Source: Coenobita brevimanus
Taxonomy: Eukaryota; Arthropoda; Malacostraca; Decapoda; Coenobitidae
NCBI GenBank assembly: GCA_032717465.1
Contig: CM064697.1
Location: 6,652,033 to 6,716,032, forward strand
Direction: 5' to 3'
DNA length: 64,000 nucleotides
Shown: positions 49,189-59,535 of the stretch, piece after piece
Position numbering within the stretch: position 1 is the first letter of the stretch
Layout: every line of letters starts with the position of its first letter
Translations under genes and position numbers: made by a program
Notes under the pieces: model-generated
What the model was told of the DNA's origin: nothing
Database searches by the model: none
Seen by the model: only the letters and a program-made list of their open reading frames with translations

Positions 49189-49578
49189 ATTCGTTTTAAC
49201 CTATCATTCCCAGTCGTTTTAATCAGTCATTCCCAGTCGTCTTCATGTACCAGTCCCAGTCGTTTTTATCTATCATTCCCAGTCGTTTTTATCATTCCCA
49301 GTCGTTGTAATCTATCATTCTCAGCCGCCTTAATCTATCATTCCCAGTCGTTTTCATCTATCATTCCCAGTCGTTTTCATCTATCATTCCCAATCGTTTT
49401 AATCCACTACTTCCCGTCGTTTTAATCAATCATTTCCAATCGTTTTAATCTATCATTCCCAGTCGTTTAAATCCATCATTCCTACTCGTTTTAATCTACC
49501 ATTCTTACTCCCTTTAATCTATCACTCCCAGTCGTTTTAATCTATCGTCCCAGTCGGTTTAATATGTCACTCCCACTC
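49189..49578. repeat. 22-bp CATTCCCAGTCGTTTTAATC minisatellite
   Basis: About 17 units of ATCTATCATTCCCAGTCG plus TTTTA/TTTTC run for 390 bp. Units are mostly 22-23 bp with a few shortened ones. Variation is concentrated in the linker (TTTTAAT, TTTTCAT, TTGTAAT, CTTAAT), while CCCAGTCG is best kept. A 92-codon frame through it is an artefact of the repeat. Confidence 0.92.
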
Positions 49579-49669
49579 TTTGTGTCTTGATTCCACGGTG
49601 CCAGGGACCGTCTGGACAGAGGAAATTATAACTATATACGGAAAAGCTGTTTAATAAGAAGAAACAACA

Positions 49670-49699
49670 GTTTCAGCCCGACTTGGACCATCTTCAGGG
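49670..49699 (-). other. Hammerhead-core-like dispersed motif
   Basis: On the minus strand the segment reads CCCTGAAGATGGTCCAAG, then TCGGGCTGAAAC. CUGAAGA fits the hammerhead CUGANGA box, GUCC/GGGC can pair as stem II, and GAAA follows. GTTTC-GGCCC-ATTTGGA-TCTTC repeats of this sort are dispersed, and a second decayed copy lies at 29985. Hammerhead motifs are known in Penelope-like retroelements. Here stems I and III are not convincing, so the ribozyme reading is a hypothesis. Confidence 0.35.
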
Positions 49700-49779
49700 A
49701 TGAAAGTCAGGCCTAAATTGCTACATGTTCTGAATAATTAAAGAAAAAAAATCATATGTGTATACAGTAAAATTCTCCC

Positions 49780-50400
49780 ATTGTTCTATTTGCTTATATT
49801 TTCTCTCCTTTTCAGTTTCTTTCCCTCCTTCCATGTTCCTTCAGCAAATGCGTACTCTGTCTTTACTCTCTTCTTACAATCCTTCTGCAAGACAATCCGC
49901 CTGGTGAAGATTCCTGGCTCTGATGCTGTCAGTTTTCCTTTGAATTCATTTGCATACGAGATTCTCCTGCTTGAGTCTTACCCTCCACGTCTCTTTCCTT
50001 TTCTCCTCATTTTCCTCCACGTCTCCTTTTTCTTCTCACTTTTTTCTCTTGACTTTATGACCATCTACTTCTTTCTTTTTACTATTTTTGCCTTGTTCTT
50101 CAGTTCGCATTTCCTACGCATTTTCTTCTACCATTTAAAACCATCAACTTCATTCCTTCTTCCACCTTGCATTGCCCTTCACTTCTCTCTTCTCTTATTC
50201 TTCTCATACATTTATAACATCAACTTCTTTTTCCTTCTGCCAATCTCTTTCCTTCTAACTTTTTTTTTCTTTTCTTTTTCTCTTCTCATTTTTCTCCCAC
50301 ATTAAAAACATCTACTACTTTACATTTCAACCACTTTGCATTTTCTAGTTCTTTTTTTTAGCCCTCTTACCTAACCCTCTCTTAACCCTCTCTAAGTATT
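49780..50400. repeat. T-rich pyrimidine block
   Basis: The stretch is T/C-rich with TTTTTCTTTTC runs. A 174-codon frame of F/L/S composition is not a gene. Confidence 0.78.
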
Positions 50401-50513
50401 GTAAATAATGACCTCTTCTATATAATAATCTTCACTATCCACAACTCCACTTTTTTCACCACTCCTTATATTCCACGCCTTCTCATCCCCTTTGACCCTA
50501 ACCCAACCAGACC

Positions 50514-50514
<1 letters not shown>

Positions 50515-50569
<55 letters not shown>
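50515..50569. repeat. (GA)27 microsatellite
   Basis: The array is about 55 bp of perfect GA and is paired with a second GA array 90 bp downstream. Confidence 0.95.
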
Positions 50570-50571
<2 letters not shown>

Positions 50572-50654
50572 CCTTGGACAACTTGTGAAGCGGCTAGTGA
50601 AGGACAAGGTCAACTCTGGTCACGTTGGAACACACAAGGAAAGGCTTATGACTC

Positions 50655-50660
<6 letters not shown>

Positions 50661-50715
<55 letters not shown>
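50661..50715. repeat. (GA)27 microsatellite
   Basis: The array is about 55 bp of perfect GA, of the same length and phase type as the one ending at 50569. Confidence 0.95.
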
Positions 50716-50718
<3 letters not shown>

Positions 50719-50904
50719 GGGGGGATGATAATAAGAGAGAAAAGACTGGCAGCAATAAAAAGAAGAAAGATACAAAATGCCGGGCGAGGAAGACAACGCA
50801 GAGGAAATGGATCGGAAAATTGCAGTGCCAGAATAAACGTGAAGGAATTCGCTCTAAGAACCCCAAAGTGAAACAGGATTGAACCTTGGAGTACGGAAAA
50901 TACA

Positions 50905-51066
50905 ACTCTCATTACGATGACTTTTATATCTCAATCTTTCCATCACCGGACGATTTTATTTAATCTTAGGCAGTACATCTATTGGAAGGGCTTTATTGGT
51001 GTCCAACCCCTCCCCCTTTTTTTATTCTTCCTATCACCAGACGATTTTACTCATCTTCGGAAGGAT
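50905..51066 (+). mobile_element. Two tandem copies of the TTAA-ended repeat
   Basis: The first copy (50905-50997) reads CTCTCATTACGATGACTTTT, then CCATCACCGGACGATTTTAT and GGAAGGGCTTTATTGG. The second (about 51003-51066) reads AACCCCTCCCC, then TTTATTCTTCCTATCACCAG, ACGATTTTAC and CGGAAGGA. Both are in the plus orientation. The ends between them are decayed. Confidence 0.65.
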
Positions 51067-51854
51067 TTTTTTTTTTTTAAAGGAAGAAGCCAAAGCCCTA
51101 AACCCGTAAGATTGTTTCCTCTAAGAAAAAAAAAAATAACAGAATGCCGAATGCTGCAATTGGAAGGGTTACAAACGAGGCAAGCGAAAACAGCGAAACA
51201 AAAGGAAAGCAGTGTTAAAGGAGGAGGAATGCAGGAAGCGGAGATAAATGACTTGGGGTGAGAGTGGCGCCGTAAATCAAAAGGGCGAATCAAACGAAGG
51301 AAATTGAAAAGAAATAATTATAAATGAAAGTAAAGCGTATTAAGTCAAAATTACAGTTACGAACGATAGGAAATTACGTCACACACCAAATTCAGATGGT
51401 GTAAAAGTAAATATAACTAAAAGCAGATAATAATAAAGGAATGGCTGATTTGGATGATGCGGAATAGTAGCAGAATGAAAATTAAAATTAACGTAAAACT
51501 CATGATTACCAAAGATAAAACATAAAACAAGAAAATAGGTATGAATACACCAATTTAGGTTTGAGGAAGAGAGATAAAGACGACGTGAAATTTATAATTG
51601 CTAATGGAATATCGTAATACAGGATGAAACTGCTGATAAATATGAGGTCAAAAATCAAAGTCATGAAAACAAGGATGGGATGATAAATGACAAGGTGAAA
51701 CGGTAAGCTGATATGAATTAACCGAACTGTGTCGAATCACACGATATTGCAATGAGAAACGGTAATAAAGGAGAGAGGCGAGAAAAAGAAAGAAAGAAGG
51801 GCCGGTAGAGCAGGGAAACAACAGGCAAATGAAGACGCACGCCCACATAAACAC
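51067..51854. other. Unassigned A-rich sequence
   Basis: A T-run (51067-51078) and an A-run (51125-51136) are present. No gene is recognised. Confidence 0.5.
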
Positions 51855-52235
51855 ATACTGGGGACGAAGTCAGCGTGCACAAAAACAGTAGGGACGAATA
51901 TCTATGGGAACGAACGTACGCGAGACGAATTTGTTTTATACGGTGGTTGAATACAGTATATCTGAAGACGAATACATATGAGGGAACGAATAAAATTTTG
52001 ATGGAGCTTGTGGAGACGAATGCATTTGGGGAGAACATAATTTACTATCTGTATATTTACATCCATATCTAAATCTGTCTGTCTATCCATCTATCTATAT
52101 ATCTGTGACGTCAAATATGATCTTGACGAACACAGTGAAGACAAGTATATATGGGGATGAATATAATTTTGACGAATGTAGTGGAGATAATTGTACTGTA
52201 TACGGGATACGACTTTAGTGGAGACAAATACCCCT
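51855..52235. repeat. Degenerate GACGAATACATATGGGGA array
   Basis: GACGAA or GACGAAT recurs at least nine times, often in the order GTGGAGACGAAT, ATATGGGGA-GAATA, TAATTTTGACGAA. This suggests a unit of about 55-60 bp. A TCTATC-rich insert (52040-52105) interrupts it. The clearest units are 51967-52028 and 52118-52190. Confidence 0.68.
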
Positions 52236-52270
52236 CCCTGCCGCCAAGCAGCTCTCACCACCAGCAGCCA

Positions 52271-52356
52271 GCTTTGTCAGGGGAAGTATCACAAGCTGAC
52301 ATTCATTTCGTCAGCTTAGTCAGGGGAAGTATCAAAAGCTGACATTCATCTCGTCA
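52271..52356. repeat. 43-bp tandem dimer
   Basis: Two 43-bp units (52271-52313 and 52314-52356) share GTCAGGGGAAGTATCA, AAGCTGACATTCAT and TCGTCA with about three differences. The repeat is recent and isolated. Confidence 0.88.
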
Positions 52357-52554
52357 GTGCACGTTTATTGGACTGGACAAATATAGTATCGGACATTACA
52401 AAGATAAGGGATTTTCTTTTTATTTCTACTATTTCGCTAGATGTTACTGTCTGATCAACTGGGCCATCGAAAACTGTGATACCAGGTAAGTGAAATAGCT
52501 ATATACTTGTAAATGTTGATAGTTTCATATACCTGTTCAACAGATAACACTGGC

Positions 52555-52588
52555 AGTATCATTATTATCATTATCATCATTGTTATTA

Positions 52589-52626
<38 letters not shown>
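52555..52626. repeat. (ATT/ATC)n trinucleotide array
   Basis: Mixed ATC and ATT triplets become a pure ATT run after 52590. The translation is poly-I/Y. Confidence 0.93.
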
Positions 52627-52998
52627 CGTGATACCTGCATATTCAAGACTTTTATTATAGCTAATACCAGAAGATCTTATTCAGATGAATGGGTTAGAGC
52701 GATTCTGAACAGGCAATATCAAGGAGAATACTTTTGTCCTCCAGGTAATATAACAATAAGATCTTCAAAGAGAAAAATATTAATCTATTAGGGCACAGAT
52801 GGAAACAGCAAGGATTCTGAGGTACAATAATACTCCTCATGAAACAAGTAACCATCATTCATACCCTACAGCACGAATTTGAGAAGCCTGGACCCCAAAG
52901 TACACACATTTGCTGTATGAGGCTTTGTGACAGTCCCTCAGTATAAGTCTGCAAGCACGGGAAGAGCAACAAGACACCCGCTTTATAAGATTATGCTC

Positions 52999-53001
<3 letters not shown>

Positions 53002-53055
<54 letters not shown>
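53002..53055. repeat. (TG)27 microsatellite
   Basis: The array is about 54 bp of perfect TG. Confidence 0.96.
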
Positions 53056-53056
<1 letters not shown>

Positions 53057-53502
53057 TGTTAGTAAATCTGAGGAGTTTAGTACTGATATTCTTAGTTATA
53101 ACAGCTTCCAGGACAGCCATGCAACATTACTACCGAATCAATGTCAAAACTCTGATCATTTCAATTTATCAGTCAGTACTTCAAGTCAAAACGGCAAACA
53201 CTGAGGAAGTATTTATGTCCAACCTAATAATCGTCTCGCAACACAGGGCTCCAAATTGCCAAGCTGACAGGTCCTGAAAATGCCTGGGTTACAAGAAGCA
53301 GTTAGTTACACGGTCAGGGCGGTGAGGGACGGAGGGAAGAAAGCAGAGTCGGGTGGCTGCAGTTTTTACACCGATTAGTTCTGACAGTTGCTGACCAATG
53401 ACCGGAGTCTCATGTCTGCACGACTGTATACCATGGAATATTTGAGTTTACACACGCACGCATGCACGAAAAAAACGCAAGCACGCGCGCGCATAGTTAC
53501 AA

Positions 53503-53503
<1 letters not shown>

Positions 53504-53554
<51 letters not shown>
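53504..53554. repeat. (TG)25 microsatellite with GC-alternating prelude
   Basis: The array is about 51 bp of TG. Just upstream, GCACGCGCGCGC at 53481-53492 is another alternating purine-pyrimidine run. Confidence 0.95.
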
Positions 53555-53555
<1 letters not shown>

Positions 53556-53759
53556 CTTACGTGTTTGAGTGCGTGCCTGTGTGTGTTTGAAATACACTTG
53601 AGATCGAAGTATTTTCAACTGAGACTGGAAAGAGCATAGAGAAAAGACGCAGGTACATCCCAATGAAGTGCCCAGATAACGTAATTATGAGAAATGCCAA
53701 AGAAATTAGGGTGGGTGACTGCTTTCTGGATAAGTGCTCAAGGTGAAAGGCCAATAATG

Positions 53760-54320
53760 ATGGTCTTATAGCGGAGACAGGTGAGGGAAGGAAGATGAGA
53801 GATTGGGAAGTGGAGACAGCAGAGGGGTGGAGAAAGAAGGGAAGAGATAAAAAGGAATGATAATGGAGAACGAAAAGGTCGGATATGGAAGAGGGAAATG
53901 GGGATGATAAGAGGAAAAGTGGTACGATTTGGCAGAAGAAAGGGCATGATATGGAAAAGGAAAAGAAGGATGATAGGTGAAAGAAAGAGGGGTATCATGG
54001 AAGAGGAATTACGAGTACAATATGTGAAAGATAGGAAGGATGTAGAAGAGAAAAGAGGATGACAGACAAGAGGATCAGTGGGTTAACAGGGAAAAGGAAA
54101 AAGGTGCGGGGATGGAGAAGGGCATGCTAGAGGACAAGAAGAATGAGTTACATAAATGAGAAAATACGAACAAAATGGATGAGGAAAGGGGAGATGACAA
54201 GGAAAAAGAAATGTTATGGGAAAGAGAGGGGAAAATTACGTGGGATAAAGAAAGAAGTAATAGGGGAAGGAAGGGGTAGCTAAGAGAAAGAAGAGGAATA
54301 AAAAAAAACACACAATGAAT
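53760..54320. repeat. Purine-rich block
   Basis: A/G-rich plus strand (GGAAAAGGAAAAAGG) lies before the GC/AC junction. The minus-strand frames are compositional. Confidence 0.78.
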
Positions 54321-54374
54321 AGAGGAAACGGAAGCTACGGGGTGAAAAGGGAGATCATTAAGGATGGAGGACAG

Positions 54375-54388
54375 GGCGCGCGCGCGCG

Positions 54389-54438
<50 letters not shown>
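54375..54438. repeat. (GC)11-(AC)20 compound array
   Basis: About 23 bp of alternating GC run straight into about 41 bp of AC with no break in purine-pyrimidine alternation. CG/GC repeats of this length are rare, and the whole 64 bp is a strong Z-DNA candidate. Confidence 0.95.
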
Positions 54439-54439
<1 letters not shown>

Positions 54440-54989
54440 GAACCTAATAAGGGAGAAAGGAGGGATGCTGAGAGAGGCCGAGGACAAGGCAAGGTTGGTA
54501 TCTACTGCCCTTGGGATTAAAGACTAAAGCCCAAAAGCTCTTGCCTCCTCCACGGCCCCACACTTCTCACCAACGCACAAAACTCCAAATGGATAACTTC
54601 TCGAGTTTCAACGTCTAGGGAAGAAACTCGAGGGCAGAAAAAAAAAAAAAGTCATGACGCAGGGAACAATGTCTCACTGCAAATCCTGACCTCGGGGGAA
54701 ATTATAATCCTAGAGAAAAGTGTCCGCCAAGTTTTATCATAACTTATGGGTTAGATGGAGTTTAGGGTGAATAAGCGTATTTCAGACTATCTTCCGGAGT
54801 TTTGGTTCACCTTTTCAGTACGACGTCTATAGGTCTTTCATCTTTACTTGGCCCAGATTTTCATCCTTTTGCAGCTTATTTCACGTAGCTCAGCAGCAGA
54901 AAATGACGATGCTACGGAGCATCATATTCCTGCGTTAAGCTATTCTTACAACCCAACATTCAAGACAGAGAGATGACAATTTCAGGCCG
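54439..54989. other. Unassigned sequence
   Basis: There is an A-run near 54639. A decayed TTAA-family fragment may lie at 54805-54900 (TTCAGTACGACGTC). No gene is seen. Confidence 0.45.
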
Positions 54990-55310
54990 TTAGAGTGAAA
55001 AGAGTATAGTTTATTATTTTTCCTGCCACCATATGATCTACTTCAGCTCTGGAGAGGCTTCTCGTGGTAAATGACCTTGAAACATCTCCATTAATTCCTT
55101 ATGTATGACGTTTTTAATGTGTCATTCTTGTTACCGCCAGGCTGCTTTTACTAAACTCTCGTAGTGAACGGTTCAGTAATATCTCCATCAGTCCCTGCAA
55201 TATGATTATTTTTTTTTCATACATTTAGTTCTTGCTGAGGAGACAATTTTATTCAGCATCACGGGAACTCTAAAAGGGAAACAGTTACGAGAACTCTCCT
55301 TGTGAAGAAG
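54990..55310 (+). mobile_element. Three tandem diverged copies of the TTAA-ended repeat
   Basis: Units of about 105 bp follow one another in the plus orientation. The landmarks are TTTCCTGCCACCATATGATC and CTTCTCGTGGTAAATG; then ATGACGTTTTTAATG, TTACCGCCAGGC and CTCTCGTAGTGAACGGTT; then GAGACAATTTTATTCAGC. The first two also share AACATCTCCATTAAT or TATCTCCATCAGT tails, so they duplicated together with flanking DNA. Confidence 0.6.
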
Positions 55311-56499
55311 TTACAGTGAAGAGCAGGTTACCATCCAGCCTCATCACGTACAGCAATGATATTACTGACACCACAGGATGTACTCATCTCCAAAGCGTAA
55401 AACATCAAAACATGAACACACTGATATACCAATCTGCCACTTGAGGTGGTACCCTCCCCGGTTTCCTATCACCAGTTACTTAAGCAAATTTTTTTGCATA
55501 TTACAGCCGAAAGTTCTGCTGTACAATGCAGTAATTACATTTTTTTATACTCATGTACGTATACAGTATGTAAAACAGATGAGAATATTAACGCGCCATG
55601 TGCAGATATAAACTGGTATGGAACAGGTGCCGGGGAATCTTCTATACCGACGAGCAAACGGGCCTTGTTTCTTGCCCGCTGGAGAGGCAAAACTCGCAAC
55701 CTAAACCGCCCATCTGGTTGGTCTAATTTCCTGTTCACGTGACCACTCTACTATGGTGTCTAAGGCCTCTCTCTGCAAGGTCTGTTCTCCGCCGTCAGTC
55801 GCTCCCAAGTCGCTAAGTGCAACCAAATCTAATTATGGGAGGAGTTTTGTGGGCTGTGTAGCCTAAGCTCTTCCGACCCGCCTCATCCAGTCTCTCTAAC
55901 GAATGACGAAATCACCGAACGATGACATGATTACCAACTGAGGGAGAGGCTGTGGGCTGGACTTGGGAAGATGATGCTGAGGTTAAAAGTGATGAAAACT
56001 ATGATAAAATATACAAGGGGAAGGAAAAACAGCAGGAAAAGGAGAAATCATACCATAACTGATCAGTATGGAACTTACTGACGGATGTTATAACGATCCC
56101 TGCTCGCATATTTTTCTAAGCCCCCACCGTCACTCATCACTGCACAAATCCATACCTTACGATATATCGGGAGAAATATTTGTTCCATAAAGATTCATAG
56201 GTTAGTGTGAAATCTAAAATGAACGTAAAAGAAGTTACAATGGGTTAGTGACATAAAGTGAATAAATGACACGAGTGGCCGGGTTTTTTTACACCACCAT
56301 CGTCTGCGATTAACGATAAGAATAAAGTAAAAAAGTGGAATTACAATGGTCTTCAACGCTAAATATGAGGCTAAATATAAATCTGTAACAATTCAACCTT
56401 CCAACTGACGACTGCTTTAGTTTTCGTCAGCAAGGTTCCTGGTAAAGAGCGACGGTATCAAGGTAATCAACAGGAGCCTCTGATTCATGAAACAGTAAA
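55311..56499. other. Unassigned sequence
   Basis: The composition is mixed. It includes TTCACGTGAC at 55734-55743, an E-box-like palindrome, in an otherwise unremarkable stretch. No coding similarity is recognised. Confidence 0.5.
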
Positions 56500-57470
56500 T
56501 GGAACAGGTAAGGGAGGGGTGGGAGAATTCTGGCAATAAACGACACAACTGGGGAAGAAAAGTACTGGAAACATAGAAAGTGCTCAGGGGGGAGACCAGG
56601 AACGATGAGAGGAGAGCGCTGGGTGAGCTTAGACAAGAAAAAAGAACAGCTGGAGAATGAATGAATACAGGCCTGGGAGAGAAGAAGGTAAGAGTGTTCG
56701 GGGCGAAGAAGACAACGTGGACGAGACATAAGAGCTGGTGGAGGAAAGGAAGGGACAGGAGGAAAGAGGGAAGAAAGGCTGGGAGGGGAAGAGAAAGGAC
56801 AGCTGGGAAAGGAAGGTAGAGAAGAGGAGAGCTGTGACAGAAGATGACAAGGGAGCTGGGAGAAGAGAGAAGATTGCAAAGAGCTCAGAAATGGGTAGGA
56901 GTGTACAAAAACCAGAGAAGAGAAGAGATGGGAACTAAGATATGAGAGAAGAAGAGGAGAAAAGGGAAGAGGAGGAGACAGGAGAGGAGTAAAGGGAAAG
57001 AGAAGGCTGGAGAGGAGAGAAGGGGAGGAGAAGAGAGGAGAGGTGAGGTGGGAAAAGGAGGAGGAGAAGAGAAGGCTGGAAAGGAGGTAGAAGGACTAAT
57101 GAGACCAGAGAGACAAGTGACTGCCAGAGATGGGGTGCCAGTCTCGAGGGGCGGCACCTGACTGTGACTCCGGCTCATGCCCTCTCCCACGGTCGCAAAA
57201 GTGACACAGGACAGAGGAGGAAAGGTGGGAATTGAGTGAGTGAGGGAGGGGAACAGAAGATGGGAACTGGGAGAGAGAGAGAGGGAAACAGATGGTGGGA
57301 ACTGGGTGAGAGAGTGAGAAACAGAAGATAGGAAATGGGGAGTGGAGAGAGGATGGGAACTGGGTAAATGAGAGACAGGAACATAAGAAGGGAACTGGGT
57401 GGGAGACAGGGATGGACAGATGGGAACTGGATGAGAGAGAGAGATAGAGACAGAGATAGATAGATAGATT

Positions 57471-57530
<60 letters not shown>

Positions 57531-57540
57531 CTGGATGACA
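56500..57540. repeat. Purine-rich block
   Basis: The plus strand is GA-rich. From 57230 to 57430 variants of GATGGGAACTGG and GTGAGAGAGTGAG repeat at about 40-60 bp. Minus-strand frames up to 253 codons are compositional. Confidence 0.8.
57434..57526. repeat. (GATA)n-(GA)n compound microsatellite
   Basis: Mixed GATA/GACA repeats change into about 46 bp of GA. Confidence 0.93.
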
Positions 57541-57689
57541 GAAAAAGATGATGAAAATGCGGTGGAAAAAAAAAATGGCAAGACTGAATTAATGGAATGT
57601 AGGGAACACATTTAAGGTGAACCTCCATTACAACAGGTCTCCCCAAAGCAAACTGGCTACAGCAGGAAGATTATAAAAAGGATATAATC

Positions 57690-57800
57690 ACTGGAGGGTT
57701 AACTACACACTATATATAACCCCTTTCACTATTGTAAGGTCTTCCCCGAGTTATATAATCAAGTCTGGCATTTGGAAGATAAAACACTGTAGACGTCAGT
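57690..57800. mobile_element. Decayed TTAA-family fragments
   Basis: GGAGGGTTAACT at 57692-57703 resembles one end. TATAACCCCTTTCACTATTG at 57714-57733 resembles an opposed end, followed by AAGTCTGGCATTTGGAAG. The cores are mostly lost. Confidence 0.4.
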
Positions 57801-58229
57801 GTGGTAAAGGTTGCAAAAAAAAAAAAAAGAGGAGGAGGGAGCAGTGGGAGAGAAGATGTCAATGAGAGAGAGAGAATTCGTAGAAATGGGGAGGTGAGAG
57901 GGAGGGGAAAGCCGGAGTGACAGAGAAGTAGGAAGGAGCAAAAGAACGAAGAATTGGATATATGCTTACATAAGTGAGACGGAAAGGGACAAAAAGAAAA
58001 GCTGAAAGTCTGAGGGAAGAAGGTGTGGAATGTTTACGTTAGGAAAACCATAGACACAACAGATTTGGGCGAGATTTTGGGTAGGGATGGCGATTGGAAT
58101 ACTGATTTTTAAATGAGAGACGAAAATCAGAGGAGCCGTAAAAGATGTGATGCCAGGTGGTACAGTGAGGAAGAAGCATTTGAGACGCAGAGGTCTTCAC
58201 GCACAATATAAATTATTTCTTGAAGACAG
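57801..58229. other. Unassigned sequence
   Basis: There is a run of 14 A near 57816 and GA-rich remnants. No gene is seen. Confidence 0.5.
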
Positions 58230-58440
58230 ACTGAACCTAAAAACTCCCAAACCTCCCCTGAAGGTCCTAGAAAAACTCACTGAAACTTCCTAAAAACTTC
58301 CCTATCACAAGAACTCCCAAGAAAATTTCATAAAGTGTCTTACAACTCCTTAGCAACTCCCTACAACTAGCATTCCTTCAGAAACTTCCTAAATGTCCCA
58401 CGAAACTCACCTCAAAACTCCCAAGAAAAAGTCCCTTAAA
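58230..58440. repeat. Degenerate AACTTCCTAAAAACTCCC array
   Basis: Variants of AAACTCACC, AACTTCCTAAA and AACTCCCAAGAAAA recur about a dozen times with irregular spacing of 12-20 bp. The motif resembles the AAACTCACCTAAAAGGC array at 26 kb. Confidence 0.6.
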
Positions 58441-58903
58441 CATGATGTCAAGTGATTAAAAGACTCGGTGAGAGATTTAGACAGTAAATAATAAATGTTC
58501 TAAATTTTTCACGTCGTTTTTCTGCGTGGACTGAAAAAACTGGAGTTAATTTGGAAGCTGCGTCATCCACTGGCAATACCTACATGTACTAAGCTCGTGT
58601 CTTTAATTTAATGTCACTCAAATGTCATGTCACGAGCAGAGGAACGTCAGTGAAGTGGGGAGGGGGTAAGCAAGCAGGAGTGTTCATGTGGGTACGCTTG
58701 ATGTGTGTACCCGTGCGTGCAGGTGTATTTGTGCGAGTGAGTTTGGTTGCGCACGCGCGTGCATGTGTATGTGTGAGTTATGTGATCAGATAGGCTCTAC
58801 AAAAGCAAGTTTTAAATGGAGTAAAAACACGAGTACTCAACACAGATCAATCATACACTTGCCAGTTCTTAAGTAAACATGTAAGTCCGGGCCCAGACTA
58901 ACA
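58441..58903. other. Unassigned sequence with a Pu/Py-alternating run
   Basis: GCGCACGCGCGTGCATGTGTATGTGTG at 58750-58776 is a degenerate alternating run. No gene is seen. Confidence 0.5.
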
Positions 58904-59022
<119 letters not shown>

Positions 59023-59279
59023 ATACAAAACAACGCGATCAACCACACGCAACCTCAAAAACCCGCTACGCACTCTTAATATACATTCACCCCCCTCCCC
59101 TACACAGCATGGCCAGGGGGTGTATTTGCATGTGGCGAGGAAGAAAGGACGGGGATGCGGAAATAAGAAAACTTGTACATCACATTTGCATAACTTTAAT
59201 ACGACGGGCAGTTGGGCGGCCGATTGATGCGAGGGAGGGAGAGAAAGAAAGAGGGGGTGAGCGAGCGTGAAGGGGAATG

Positions 59280-59280
59280 T

Positions 59281-59313
<33 letters not shown>
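59280..59313. repeat. (GA)n followed by a G-run
   Basis: About 23 bp of GA ends in roughly 11 consecutive G, the same GA-to-G transition as at 41323-41383. Confidence 0.9.
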
Positions 59314-59468
59314 AGTCGGAGAGAATAAAGACAAACCAAATCAAAATAAGAATAAAATACAAACATTAAGCTACGAATCTTAAGAGTACATATACCTTAC
59401 TCCTGAAGACCGAATCTGAGAAAATTTTCAGAAAAGTCCATTTAATATTTTATGTGTACTAACAGGGT

Positions 59469-59469
<1 letters not shown>

Positions 59470-59530
<61 letters not shown>
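59470..59530. repeat. (AC)30 microsatellite
   Basis: The array is about 61 bp of perfect AC. Confidence 0.96.

Positions 59531-59535
<5 letters not shown>

Noticed and set aside
49189..49578. CRISPR-like array
   Set aside because: The 22-bp units are contiguous and degenerate with no unique spacers, and the genome is clearly eukaryotic. It is a minisatellite.
55734..55743. E-box TTCACGTGAC as a promoter element
   Set aside because: It is a single 10-bp palindrome with no other promoter or gene evidence nearby.
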